DNA from: Pseudomonadota bacterium
GTDB lineage: Bacteria > Pseudomonadota > Alphaproteobacteria > Rhizobiales > Xanthobacteraceae
Direction: 5' to 3'
Assembly: GCA_021811945.1 (NCBI GenBank)
Contig: JAKAPE010000003.1
Span: 1-46,306 of the forward strand
DNA length: 46,306 bases
The notes under the pieces are model-generated. The model did no database searches. It was not told where the DNA came from and was given only the letters and a program-made list of their open reading frames with translations. Positions 33,962 through 43,042 of this stretch are shown here, in pieces. Made by a program: the position numbers and the translations under genes. Each line of letters starts with the position of its first letter. The stretch's first letter is position 1.

Positions 33962-34798
33962 TCACTGCGTGTTCAATGCGGGCAAATTCCTTGGCGCACG
34001 GCGCGTCGCCGCGGAGGAGAAATAGCTGTGCGCCTGCAGCGCGGCTTCCAGCTCGCGCACTTCCTCGCGCAGGATACCGACATATTGACGGGCGACTTTG
34101 ACCTTGCTGGCGTTGGCCGGATACATGTTGATGTTGACTGCTGCGACAACCTCGCCGCGCTGGTTATGCACCGGCACGGCAGCGGCGACGATGCCTTCGT
34201 ATTGTTCCGAAGAACATAGCGGGTAACCGTCGGCGCGGATGCGATCGAGCTTGCGCTTGAGCGCATCGGCGTCAGTGATGGTCCACTTCGTGAAGGCTAC
34301 CCGCTTGCTTTCGGCCAGATAGCGGTTAAGTTCGGCAGGCGGCATGGCGGCGAGCAGCACTTGCCCGAGCGTGGTGGCATGCGCGGCCACCCGGCCGCCG
34401 ATGCTTGTTGCCAGCATGAAGATGCCTTTGCTCGGCGCGCGGGCGACGAAAACTACTTCGTCCCGATCCAGGACGGCGAAGGTGGACGAAGCCTGCGTCC
34501 TTTCTGAAATCCGGCTGAGCACCGGTTGCACAATATCCTCGACGCCGATCGAGGTCAGATAGCTGAAGCCGAGATCGAGCAGGCGCGGGCGCAGATAAAA
34601 ATAATCGCCCTTCGAACCGACGTATCCCAGATCTTGCAGCGTCAACAGGTAACGACGCGCGGCGGCGCGGTTGAGGCCCGTGCGTCTCGCAACGTCAATC
34701 GCGCGCAGGCGCGGATGGTCGTGTCCGAATGCGCGGATCACCATAAGGCCGCGCGCCAGCGACTCGGAATGATAAGGACGCGCCTGTCGTTTATCCAT
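33962..34798 (-). CDS. IclR family transcriptional regulator (PcaR/PobR-like)
   Basis: The 278-residue protein has an N-terminal winged helix (ESLARGLMVIRAFGHDHPRLRAIDVARRTGLNRAAARRYLLTLQDLGYV). The effector domain has SSTFAVLDRDEVVFVAR, AHATTLGQVLLAAMP and EGIVAAAVPVHNQRGEVVAAVNINMYP. PcaR, PobR and PcaU of this family respond to aromatic acids and control their breakdown. The ATG at 34798 follows GGAGCTG. It is divergent from the hydratase/lyase-like gene. In the gap lies a site resembling the PcaU/PobR target (see below), supporting control of the aromatic cluster. Confidence 0.92.
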   Translation of the reverse strand: MDKRQARPYHSESLARGLMVIRAFGHDHPRLRAIDVARRTGLNRAAARRYLLTLQDLGYVGSKGDYFYLRPRLLDLGFSYLTSIGVEDIVQPVLSRISERTQASSTFAVLDRDEVVFVARAPSKGIFMLATSIGGRVAAHATTLGQVLLAAMPPAELNRYLAESKRVAFTKWTITDADALKRKLDRIRADGYPLCSSEQYEGIVAAAVPVHNQRGEVVAAVNINMYPANASKVKVARQYVGILREEVRELEAALQAHSYFSSAATRRAPRNLPALNTQ

Positions 34799-34929
34799 CG
34801 ACAGCTCCAATCGTGCAGCGCCTGTGCGGGTTCGGCCGTCGGCGTTCAACAACGGAGCGTTGTCTTGTCGCCGCCATTGACTTCGTCCTCGGGCTTACTC
34901 TAGCATTTGCGGACACTAAACGCGCATAT

Positions 34930-34946
34930 GTACGATAATCGCGCAA
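34930..34946. promoter_or_regulatory. Candidate IclR (PcaU/PobR-type) operator
   Basis: GTACGATAATCGCGCAA contains the odd palindrome CGATAATCG. It differs little from the GTTCGATAATCGCAC core known for PcaU and PobR in Acinetobacter, which are IclR-family regulators of aromatic acid genes. It lies in the divergent gap between the IclR gene and the aromatic-acid operon. The comparison is from memory of the published consensus and has not been computed. Confidence 0.6.
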
Positions 34947-35067
34947 ATCGCAAGATAGGAATTCGAAACGCACCAGCACAGGAATCCGCCAGCGCCGCAA
35001 GCGACGCTGGGCATGGTGTCTGCGTGCCTCGCTGCCCGCCGCCGACGTCAATGCAAGGAGAGATCAC

Positions 35068-35922
35068 ATGTCGTTTGAAACGCTGCTGCTCGACGTCCAG
35101 GACGGTGTCGCCACCATCACCTTTAATCGTCCGGACAAGCGCAACGCGATGAATCCGCGCTTGCATGAAGAGATGACCGCCGCGCTCGAGCAGTTGCGCT
35201 ACGACCCGGCCGCCCGGGTCGTCGTCATCACCGGGGCGGGCCCGGCCTTCTGCGCCGGCATGGACTTGAAGGAGTTCTTCACCGCGTTGAAGTCGAAGCC
35301 CGCCGAATACGATCGCATCACGCGCTTGGCGGTCGAATGGCGGGGGCGGACGCTCCGCTATTTCCCCAAGCCGACGGTCGCGATGATCAACGGATTTTGC
35401 TTCGGCGGCGCCTTCTCGATCGTCGAAGGCTGTGATCTGGCGATCGCCGCCGAAGAAGCGACATTCGGCCTTTCGGAAATCAATTTCAAGCTGTTCCCCG
35501 GCGGCTCGGTCAGCAAGTCGCTCGCCAACCTGCTGCGCCCGCGCGATGCGCTCTGGTACGGCATGCTCGGTCGCCCGTTCGACGGCAAGAAGGCAGTGGA
35601 AATCGGTTTCATCAATGAGGCGGTGCCGCTGACGAAGCTGCGCGACGAGACAATGGCGGTGGCCCGCGAGCTAGCCGGCAAAGATCCGTTCGCCCTGAAG
35701 GCGACCAAGGACGGTTACCGCCACTCGCTGGAAATGCCTTGGGATTCGGCGATGAACTACTCGTCAGCCAAGGAAATGGAGCTGGTGCTGCAGCAGAACG
35801 ATGCCTGGCGCACCGAGGGGATTGGCGACTTCCTCAAAGGAAAGTACCGCCCCGGCTTCGAAAGCCATGATCAAGCGCACAAAGTTGAGCGCCGAACATC
35901 GCGAGCAAGGCACGGCGGATGA
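35068..35922 (+). CDS. Enoyl-CoA hydratase family protein, hydroxycinnamoyl-CoA hydratase/lyase-like
   Basis: The 284-residue crotonase-fold protein has NRPDKRNAMNPRL, ITGAGPAFCAGMDLKEFF with the oxyanion hole, KPTVAMINGFCFGGAFSIVEGCDLAIAAEEATFGLSEINFKLFPGGSVSK, and the Glu (about residue 137) equivalent to the catalytic Glu143 of Pseudomonas feruloyl-CoA hydratase/lyase. The run MDLKEFF and GLSEIN are shared with that enzyme, which splits a hydroxycinnamoyl-CoA into an aldehyde and acetyl-CoA. The Trp after EIN is Phe here, so the substrate may differ. It could act only as a hydratase. AAGGAGAG lies just upstream. Its stop overlaps the next gene (ATGA). Confidence 0.85.
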   Translation: MSFETLLLDVQDGVATITFNRPDKRNAMNPRLHEEMTAALEQLRYDPAARVVVITGAGPAFCAGMDLKEFFTALKSKPAEYDRITRLAVEWRGRTLRYFPKPTVAMINGFCFGGAFSIVEGCDLAIAAEEATFGLSEINFKLFPGGSVSKSLANLLRPRDALWYGMLGRPFDGKKAVEIGFINEAVPLTKLRDETMAVARELAGKDPFALKATKDGYRHSLEMPWDSAMNYSSAKEMELVLQQNDAWRTEGIGDFLKGKYRPGFESHDQAHKVERRTSRARHGG

Positions 35923-37073
35923 ACGGCATGCTTCAAGGAATTCGTGTCATCGAACTGGGCACGGTGATCACCGCGCCGCTGGCCGGCATGATGCTCGGCG
36001 ATCTCGGCGCCGACGTGATCAAGGTGGAACGGCCGGAAGGCGATCCCTTCCGCCGTTCGCAGGGCGGCACCTACGGGCCGACCTTCCTCGCCTATAATCG
36101 CAACAAGCGCAGCGTCGTGCTCGATCTCACCAGCGAGCGCGACGTTGCCGTTCTGCTCGATCTGATTGACCGCGCCGATGTGCTCCTCGACAACTTCCGG
36201 CCGTCGGTTCTCGGCAAGCTGAACCTGGCGCCCGAGCAGTTGCGCCAGCGCAATCCGCGGCTGATCCAATGCTCCATCACAGGTTTCGGCGACGCCGGCC
36301 CCTATCGTGATCGGCCGGCCTTCGATGGCGTCGGCCAGGCGCTGAGTGGCATCGCCAGTCTGTTCGTCGACGCGCAGCAACCGCAGGCCTTCGGCCCGAC
36401 CATCTCCGACAACGTCACCGGCATGTACGCCTGCTGCGCGATCCTGGCGGCCCTGGTGGAGCGGGCCACCACCGGTCGCGGGCGCCGGCTGGAAATCAAC
36501 ATGCTGGAAGCCACCATGGCTTTCGCGCCCGATGCCTTCACCAATTGCACGCGCGGCGGCACCATTTCTGGGCCGCTCAGCCGCGTGGCGACGTCGCAAT
36601 CCTTCGCCTTTCGCTGCAGCGACGGCGGGCTGCTCGCCATCCATTTGTCGACGCGCGAAAAGTTCTGGCAAGGCCTGCTCGATGCGCTCGAGGCGCCCGA
36701 ACTGGCCAAGGACGAGCGCTTCACCATTCATCTGAAGCGGGCCGAGCACTATCTCGCCCTGCGCGAGCAATTGGCGCGGCGGTTCCTGGCGAGGCCGCGT
36801 GACGAATGGCTGCAGCGGCTCGCTGATGCCGATGTCCCGGCGGCGCCGATCTGGAACGTCGCCGAAGCGCTGAACGACCCGCAGGTGCGGGCGCTGGGGA
36901 CGGTCGGCGAAACCCGGCATCCGAGCGAAGGCATCATTCGCAACATCAATTGTCCTGTGCTCGTCGACGGCGCGCGGCCGCGCGCCGACATGGCACCGCC
37001 GCCCACACTCGGCGAACACACGCGCGAAATCCTGGCCGAAGCAGCGCCAGATTGTCCGCACATGAAAGGCTGA
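35919..37073 (+). CDS. Class III CoA-transferase (CaiB/BaiF family)
   Basis: The 384-residue protein has GIRVIELGTVITAPLAGMMLGDLGADVIKVE, NRNKRSVVLDL, ADVLLDNFRPSVLGKL, and the catalytic Asp in GPTISDNVTGMYACCAILAAL (about residue 164, matching Asp169 of formyl-CoA transferase). It moves CoA from an acyl-CoA donor to a free carboxylic acid. No CoA ligase is present in the cluster, so this enzyme may activate the imported acid. It overlaps the hydratase/lyase gene by 4 bases and is followed by the importer genes. Confidence 0.92.
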   Translation: MNGMLQGIRVIELGTVITAPLAGMMLGDLGADVIKVERPEGDPFRRSQGGTYGPTFLAYNRNKRSVVLDLTSERDVAVLLDLIDRADVLLDNFRPSVLGKLNLAPEQLRQRNPRLIQCSITGFGDAGPYRDRPAFDGVGQALSGIASLFVDAQQPQAFGPTISDNVTGMYACCAILAALVERATTGRGRRLEINMLEATMAFAPDAFTNCTRGGTISGPLSRVATSQSFAFRCSDGGLLAIHLSTREKFWQGLLDALEAPELAKDERFTIHLKRAEHYLALREQLARRFLARPRDEWLQRLADADVPAAPIWNVAEALNDPQVRALGTVGETRHPSEGIIRNINCPVLVDGARPRADMAPPPTLGEHTREILAEAAPDCPHMKG

Positions 37074-37127
37074 GCCGTGCGTAAGCAGATCAACGTGAAT
37101 CGAGCGTAAGCAGAAGGGAGAGGAAAT

Positions 37128-38300
37128 ATGAAGGCGAAATGGCTACTGGCGGCAGGGCTGCTGCCGTTGTTTGCGACCCATGCGTCGGCGGCCGACAAGG
37201 TCAAGATCGGCCTGATCACCACCTTGTCCGGACCCGAAGCGGTGATGGGCAACCCGATGCGCGATTCCGCCAATCTCGCGCTGTCGATGCTCGGCGGCAA
37301 GATCGGCGGCCTGCCCGCCGAGATCGTCTTCGGTGACGATCAACAAAAGCCCGATATGGGCCGCCAGCAGGCGGAAAAGATGCTGAAGAAAGACAAGGTG
37401 AATTTCATCACCGGCATGCTCGGCTCGAACGTCCTGCTCGCGGTCTATCGGCAGGTCATCGGCGCCCATACGATCCTGATCAGCGCCAACGCGGGCCCTC
37501 ACCAGCTCGCCGGCAAGATGTGCTCGCCCTATTTCTTTGCCATGGGCTCGCAGAACGACGAAGCGCCGGAGGCGATGGGTCATTACCTCATCGCGCACCA
37601 TGTCGACGACGTCTATGTGATGGCCCCGAACTACGCGGCCGGTCACGACATGATTTCGGGCTTCAAGCGCACCTACAAGGGCAAGATCGCCGGCGAGGTC
37701 TACACCACCTTCGGCCAGCACGATTACCAGGCCGAGATCAGCCAGATCCGCGCCGCCAAGCCGAAGGCGGTCTTCGTCTTCTACCCGGGCGGCATGGGCA
37801 TCCAATTCGTCAAGCAGTATGCCGAGTTCGGCCTGAAGAAGGACATTCCCCTTTATTCCGTCTACACCGTAGATCCCGGCACGCTGAAGGCGGAACGGGA
37901 AGCTGCGCTCGGCAACTATGACGCCAGCTTCTGGGGCGCCGATCTAGATATTGCGCGGTCGCAGCAGTACGTCGCGGCATTCACCAAAAAATACCATTAT
38001 ACACCGCCCAATTACGGCGCGGTCACCTTCGATGCGATCTTCGCCATCGACAGCGCGGTGAAGGCGGTGCACGGCGACCTGTCCAACAAGAAGGGCATGA
38101 TCGCGGCGCTGGAGAAGGCGAACTTTCCATCGGTGCGCGGAAACTTTGCTTTCAACACCAACCACTTTCCGATCGAGAACTTCTACCTGTTCACGGTGGT
38201 GAAGACGGCGGACGGCAAGGAGAGCCTGAAGAAGCGAGAAACCATCTTCACGGCCCATAAGGACGCCTATGCGTCGGAATGCCCGATGACGAAGAAATAA
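37128..38300 (+). CDS. Branched-chain-type ABC transporter substrate-binding protein, probably for an aromatic acid
   Basis: The 390-residue protein has a signal peptide (KWLLAAGLLPLFATHASA) and the type I periplasmic-binding fold of the LivJ family: KIGLITTLSGPEAVMGNPMRD, VFGDDQQKPDMGRQQAEKML, and SAKPKAVFVFYPGGMG-like stretches. Members of this family bind amino acids, but also p-coumarate and benzoates (CouP of Rhodopseudomonas is one). The neighbours, with CoA-transfer and hydratase/lyase genes, favour an aromatic acid. GGGAGAGG precedes the ATG. Confidence 0.9.
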   Translation: MKAKWLLAAGLLPLFATHASAADKVKIGLITTLSGPEAVMGNPMRDSANLALSMLGGKIGGLPAEIVFGDDQQKPDMGRQQAEKMLKKDKVNFITGMLGSNVLLAVYRQVIGAHTILISANAGPHQLAGKMCSPYFFAMGSQNDEAPEAMGHYLIAHHVDDVYVMAPNYAAGHDMISGFKRTYKGKIAGEVYTTFGQHDYQAEISQIRAAKPKAVFVFYPGGMGIQFVKQYAEFGLKKDIPLYSVYTVDPGTLKAEREAALGNYDASFWGADLDIARSQQYVAAFTKKYHYTPPNYGAVTFDAIFAIDSAVKAVHGDLSNKKGMIAALEKANFPSVRGNFAFNTNHFPIENFYLFTVVKTADGKESLKKRETIFTAHKDAYASECPMTKK

Positions 38301-38374
38301 GAAGAATCGGTGCGGCGCGGCGGGGCGAGCGCGCGCCGCGCCACTGAACCGGCTTCCGCCGGGAGGCAAACGCG

Positions 38375-39292
38375 ATGCTTCTCCTGCTGGTCCAGGCGTT
38401 CAACGGGCTTCAATTCGGCGTGATGCTGTTCCTGATGGCCGCGGGACTGACGCTGGTCTTCGGCATCATGAACGTCGTCAATCTGGCGCACGGCTCGCTC
38501 TACATGGTTGGGGCCTATGTGTGCGCCGAGACCTATGTGGCGACACACTCTTTCCTGCTCGCCATCCCGGCCGGACTGCTCGCGGCCTTGGCGACGGGCG
38601 TGATCATCGAGATCGGCATCTTCCGCGCGCTCTATACGCGCGATCATCTCGACCAGGTGCTGGCCACCTTCGGCCTGACGCTGATGTTCAACGATCTGGT
38701 CCGCATCATCTGGGGCTCGGACGCGATCTACGCGACGGTGCCGAAGTTCCTCGCCGGCCAGGTCGTTATCATCCCCGGCGCACCCTATCCGGCTTATCGT
38801 TTGGCCATCATCGTCGTCGGTCTGGCGGTGGCGGCGCTGCTCTATCTCATCATCGCGCGCACCCGCTATGGTATGATCATCCGCGCGGGCGCCTCGAACC
38901 GGGTGATGGCGGGCGCGCTCGGCGCCAACATCGTCGTGCTCTATACCGTGGTGTTTGCGCTCGGCGCGCTGCTGGCTGGCCTAGCCGGCTTGATGGCCGG
39001 GCCGATCTTCACGGTCGCGTCCGGGATGGGCGACAGCATCCTGATTCTCGCCTTCGTGGTCATCGTCATCGGCGGCATCGGATCGATCCGCGGTGCCTTC
39101 ATCGCGGCTTTGGCGGTGGGATTCATCGACACCATGGGGCGCGCCTATCTGCGCCCGCTTTTCGGCCTGTTCCTGCCGTCGACGGCGGCGGACAATGCCG
39201 GCCCCGCCGTCGCGTCCATGCTCATCTATATCGTGATGGCCGCCGTGCTGTTCTTCCGGCCGCAAGGTTTGTTCCCGCCGAGGATGCGCTAG
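38375..39292 (+). CDS. Branched-chain-type ABC transporter permease, LivH family
   Basis: The 305-residue inner-membrane protein has about eight hydrophobic segments. It shows the LivH family runs GLTLVFGIMNVVNLAHGSLYMVGAY and LAGLAGLMAGPIFTVASGMG, and a late GGIGSIRGAFIAALAVGFID. It forms one half of the translocation path. GGGAGG lies upstream of the ATG at 38375, and it stops 3 bases before livM. Confidence 0.93.
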   Translation: MLLLLVQAFNGLQFGVMLFLMAAGLTLVFGIMNVVNLAHGSLYMVGAYVCAETYVATHSFLLAIPAGLLAALATGVIIEIGIFRALYTRDHLDQVLATFGLTLMFNDLVRIIWGSDAIYATVPKFLAGQVVIIPGAPYPAYRLAIIVVGLAVAALLYLIIARTRYGMIIRAGASNRVMAGALGANIVVLYTVVFALGALLAGLAGLMAGPIFTVASGMGDSILILAFVVIVIGGIGSIRGAFIAALAVGFIDTMGRAYLRPLFGLFLPSTAADNAGPAVASMLIYIVMAAVLFFRPQGLFPPRMR

Positions 39293-39295
39293 GCC

Positions 39296-40252
39296 ATGGC
39301 GGCGAACCGGAACCGGCGGCTGATCATGTGGCTCGGCATGGCCGCGCTCGCGCTGGTGCCGCCGGTTTCATTGGCGCTGTCGCAGCCGTACTACGTCGAT
39401 CTGTTCACGCGAATCCTGATTTTCTCCATTGCCGCCCTCAGCCTCGATCTGATTATCAGCTATGGTGGCATGCTCAGCTTCGGCCATGCCGTCTATCTCG
39501 GCGTCGGCGCCTATGCGGTCGGCATCGCCGATGCCTACGGTATTGACAGTGGTTTGTTTCAGCTCTTGGTGGCGGCCGCGGCGACGGCGGCGATCGCCAC
39601 CTTTATCGGTCTCGTCTCGCTGCGCACCAGCGGCGTACACTTCATCATGATCACGCTGGCCTTCAGCCAGATGATCTATTTCCTTTCCATTAGCGTCAAT
39701 AAGTTCGGCGGCGAAGACGGTATGACGCTGAACCAGCGTGGTCAGTTCGGCAGCCTCATTCCGCTCGACAATGCCAATGTCCTTTACTATTTCGTTTTCG
39801 CCTTTCTCGCGCTGTTCCTCTGGATCCAGAGTCATCTCGTCCGTTCGCGTTTCGGCATGGTGATCCGTGGCGCGCGCACGAACCCGCGACGGATGGCCGC
39901 GCTCGGTTTCCCGGTGTTCCGCTATCAACTCGGCGCCTTCGTGATTTCCGGCGTCATGTGCGGCGTGGCCGGTGCGCTGCTCGCTGAACAGGCCCTCTTT
40001 GTGTCGCCGGCAATCATGCAATGGTCGCGCTCCGGTGAAATCATGGTGATGGTCATCATGGGCGGCATGGGCACCTTGTTCGGCCCCATCCTCGGGGCGG
40101 TGGCTTATCTCGTGCTGGAAGACGTGCTCACCGGCCTGACGCAATACTGGGGGTTCTTTCTCGGCATCATCCTGGTGGCGATCATTTTGATGGGCCGGCA
40201 AGGCATCATGAGCCTGGTCTACGGCCTGCGGTGGAAATCGAGCCATGGCTGA
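39296..40252 (+). CDS. Branched-chain-type ABC transporter permease, LivM family
   Basis: The 318-residue protein has about nine membrane segments and the LivM marks SLDLIISYGGMLSFGHAVYLGVGAY and SRFGMVIRGARTNPRRMAALGF, then a late GGMGTLFGPILGAVAYLVLED. It is the second permease half. It starts 3 bases after livH and overlaps the next gene by 8 bases, so it is part of the same translation unit. Confidence 0.93.
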   Translation: MAANRNRRLIMWLGMAALALVPPVSLALSQPYYVDLFTRILIFSIAALSLDLIISYGGMLSFGHAVYLGVGAYAVGIADAYGIDSGLFQLLVAAAATAAIATFIGLVSLRTSGVHFIMITLAFSQMIYFLSISVNKFGGEDGMTLNQRGQFGSLIPLDNANVLYYFVFAFLALFLWIQSHLVRSRFGMVIRGARTNPRRMAALGFPVFRYQLGAFVISGVMCGVAGALLAEQALFVSPAIMQWSRSGEIMVMVIMGGMGTLFGPILGAVAYLVLEDVLTGLTQYWGFFLGIILVAIILMGRQGIMSLVYGLRWKSSHG

Positions 40253-41000
40253 ACCGCTCCTGATCGCCGATCAGTTGACCAAGCGCTACGGTGGCCTGAC
40301 CGCCCTCGATGGCGTGAGCTTGGCGGTGGAAGCCGGCGGACTGCACGCGGTGATCGGACCGAACGGTGCCGGCAAGACGACGCTGGTTGCTCATTTCGCC
40401 GGCGAGCTCATTCCCAACAGCGGCAGCATCCGCTTTGCCGGCGAAGATATCACCGAGCTGCCGGCCTATGCGCGCGCCGCGCGTGGTCTGAGCCGCTCTT
40501 TTCAGGTGACCAGCATTTTCGGTGACCTCAGTGTTGCCGACAATGTGTCGCTGGCGATCCAGGCGCACGCGGGGCACAGCTTCCGCTTCTGGCGCGCGGC
40601 CGAGGAGGACGAAGTGCTGCGCGCGCCGGCGCTGCAGATTCTCGCCGACCTGGGGCTGGCGGACCGTGCGCAAGAGTCCGCCGCCAATCTGGCGCATGGC
40701 GAAAAACGGGTGCTCGAGGTGGCGATGGTTCTGGCGTCGCGACCGCGGCTGCTGCTCCTGGACGAGCCGATGGCCGGCATGGACCCGGGAGACGCGGTGC
40801 GCATCGTCAAGCTGCTCGCGGAACTCAAGCGGCGCTATACAATTCTGCTCATCGAGCACGACATGGATGCGGTGTTCGGACTGGCCGATCGCATCTCGGT
40901 GCTGGTGTACGGGCAAGTGATTGCCACCGGCACCGCGGCTGAGATCAAGGGCAACGAAGAGGTGCGCCGAGCTTATCTCGGCGACGAGGAGGTCGCTTGA
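40245..41000 (+). CDS. Branched-chain-type ABC transporter ATP-binding protein, LivG family
   Basis: The 251-residue ATPase has Walker A GPNGAGKTTLVAHF, GLSRSFQVTSIFGDLSVADNV with the Q-loop, signature region LAHGEKRVLEVAMVLA and Walker B LLLLDEPMAGMD. It drives import. It overlaps livM upstream and the TTG start of the next gene downstream. Confidence 0.93.
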   Translation: MAEPLLIADQLTKRYGGLTALDGVSLAVEAGGLHAVIGPNGAGKTTLVAHFAGELIPNSGSIRFAGEDITELPAYARAARGLSRSFQVTSIFGDLSVADNVSLAIQAHAGHSFRFWRAAEEDEVLRAPALQILADLGLADRAQESAANLAHGEKRVLEVAMVLASRPRLLLLDEPMAGMDPGDAVRIVKLLAELKRRYTILLIEHDMDAVFGLADRISVLVYGQVIATGTAAEIKGNEEVRRAYLGDEEVA

Positions 41001-41707
41001 GCGGCATCCTGCAAATCCGCGCGCTCGAGACGGCCTATGGCGACAGCCAGGTGCTGTTCGGCGTTTCATTCGAGATGAATGCTGGCGAAGTGGTGACGCT
41101 GCTCGGCCGCAACGGCATGGGCAAGTCGACGACGATTTCCTCGATCATGGGCATTATACCGCCGCGCGCCGGCAACATCGTCTTCAACGGCACGGAGGTG
41201 ACCGGCTGGCCGAGCTTCCGCATCGCGCGCCGCGGTATTGGCCTGGTGCCGGAAGGACGCCAGGTCTTTCCTAATCTGACAGTGCGCGAAAATCTGCTGG
41301 CGATGGCGGCCAACAGGCACGGCCAAGCCGATGCGTGGACCTTGCAGACGACGCTCGATCTGTTTCCGGCGCTGCGCGCGCGCGTCGAAAGCGCTGGCAG
41401 CCTGCTCTCGGGCGGCGAGCAGCAGATGCTGGCGATTGGACGGGCGCTGATGACCAATCCGCAGCTTCTCATTCTCGACGAAGCGACGGAAGGGCTGGCA
41501 CCGCTGATCCGAGAGGAAATCTGGAAGGTGCTGGCGCGACTCAAGGCGGCTGGCCTGTCGATCCTGATCGTCGACAAGAACATAAAGGCGCTCAATCGCA
41601 TCGCCGATCGGCATTACGTGCTCGAAAAGGGCCGCGTGGTCTGGTCCGGCGGACCGCATGAGCTGCGTGCCAATCCGGAGCTGCAGGACCGTTATCTAGG
41701 CGTATAA
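40997..41707 (+). CDS. Branched-chain-type ABC transporter ATP-binding protein, LivF family
   Basis: The 236-residue ATPase has Walker A GRNGMGKSTTISSI, RGIGLVPEGRQVFPNLTVREN, signature LLSGGEQQMLAIGRAL and Walker B LLILDEATEGLAP. It starts with TTG at 40997 after GAGGAGG, overlapping the LivG stop by 3 bases. It completes the importer. Confidence 0.93.
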   Translation: MSGILQIRALETAYGDSQVLFGVSFEMNAGEVVTLLGRNGMGKSTTISSIMGIIPPRAGNIVFNGTEVTGWPSFRIARRGIGLVPEGRQVFPNLTVRENLLAMAANRHGQADAWTLQTTLDLFPALRARVESAGSLLSGGEQQMLAIGRALMTNPQLLILDEATEGLAPLIREEIWKVLARLKAAGLSILIVDKNIKALNRIADRHYVLEKGRVVWSGGPHELRANPELQDRYLGV

Positions 41708-41719
41708 GAGGATCACGTC

Positions 41720-42874
41720 ATGGACTTTGAACTGTCCGAAGATCTCCGCATGCTCAAGGAGACTGTGCACAAATTTGTCGAGCGCGAGCTCATCCCCATC
41801 GAAATGGAGTCGATGGACGGTCCCGACCTCAAGCCGCAGATCCGCGCGTCGCTGGAGAAGAAAGCGAAGCACCTGGGCCTATGGTTGCTCGACGTGCCGG
41901 AGGAATACGGCGGCATGGGTCTTGGCCACCTTGGCATGGTGGTGGTCTGGGAAGAGCTGGCCCGCACCATTGCGCTGCCGCCGCGCGGTCCCGGCGTGTT
42001 CGGTCCGGACGTTCGACCGGTGCTCTTCATGTTGAAACCGGAGCAGAAGGAAAAATATCTGCTGCCGGTCTTGCAAGGCGTGAAAAAGACCGCCTTCGCG
42101 CAGACCGAGCCCGATGCCGGCGCCGATCCCGGCATGATACGCACTACCGCCGTGCGCGACAACAATCATTACGTCATCAATGGACGCAAGCGTTTCATCT
42201 CGCATGCGGCTGGCGCCGACTTCCTGCAAGTTGTCGCCGCGACAGACCGCAGCAAAGGAACGCGCGGCGGCCTGTCGATGTTTCTGGTCGATGCCGATAC
42301 GCCGGGATTTGAGATCACGCGCAAGACGCCTACGATGATGGGCGATGTGACCTATGAGCTTGCCTTCGATGATGTGCGCGTGCCGGCAGAAAATCTGATC
42401 GGTGGCGAGGGGGACGGGATGCGTCTTGCGCAGGCCTGGATCACCGCCGGCCGGCTCTATCAAGCCTGCCGCGGCCTGGGCGTGGCGCAACGCGCCATCG
42501 AATTGGCTGCTAGCTATGCCCCGCAACGCGTGACCTTCGGCGCGCCGCTCAGCGAGCGCCAGGCAATACAATTCATGATCGCGGATTCCTTCATGGAGCA
42601 CCAGGTCGGCCAAGCCTACGTCTATCAGACAGCCTGGAAGGCGGACCATCAGAAGCTGGCGCGGCACGAAAGCTACATCACCAAGATCTTCTGCACCGAG
42701 CTCGGCTTCCGCGTCGCCGACCGCTGCATGCAGATCTATGGCGGCATGGGGCTGGCGACGGAAATGCCGATCCAGAAAATGTGGCGCGATTCACGCAGCT
42801 TCATGATCACCGAGGGGGCGGTCGAAGTCATGCGTATGGTGCTCGCGCGCCAGGTCTTCCGGCTCTATTCTTGA
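41720..42874 (+). CDS. Acyl-CoA dehydrogenase
   Basis: The 384-residue flavoprotein has the helical N-terminal domain, FAQTEPDAGADPGMIRTTAV, FISHAAGADFLQVVAATD and the late ITEGAVEVMRMVLARQ with the catalytic Glu (about residue 365). The CoA ester of the imported acid is the likely substrate. In this cluster it would form a 2,3-double bond, for example converting a phenylpropanoyl-CoA to a cinnamoyl-CoA for the hydratase/lyase-like enzyme. It sits directly after the importer, with GAGG before the ATG. Confidence 0.92.
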   Translation: MDFELSEDLRMLKETVHKFVERELIPIEMESMDGPDLKPQIRASLEKKAKHLGLWLLDVPEEYGGMGLGHLGMVVVWEELARTIALPPRGPGVFGPDVRPVLFMLKPEQKEKYLLPVLQGVKKTAFAQTEPDAGADPGMIRTTAVRDNNHYVINGRKRFISHAAGADFLQVVAATDRSKGTRGGLSMFLVDADTPGFEITRKTPTMMGDVTYELAFDDVRVPAENLIGGEGDGMRLAQAWITAGRLYQACRGLGVAQRAIELAASYAPQRVTFGAPLSERQAIQFMIADSFMEHQVGQAYVYQTAWKADHQKLARHESYITKIFCTELGFRVADRCMQIYGGMGLATEMPIQKMWRDSRSFMITEGAVEVMRMVLARQVFRLYS

Positions 42875-43042
42875 CGGCTTTCGGTTGCGACCGCCAACGG
42901 CCACACACGCTTCGCATCGTCTTGCAGTGCCGACAGTTGAGGATTTGCGGCGTTTGAGAAAATCGTGGCTATCATGAGGGATGGGCACGAATCAACGCGA
43001 AGCTCATATCAGATTGCGCAATTCGAGCACGGCACGGTCCCG

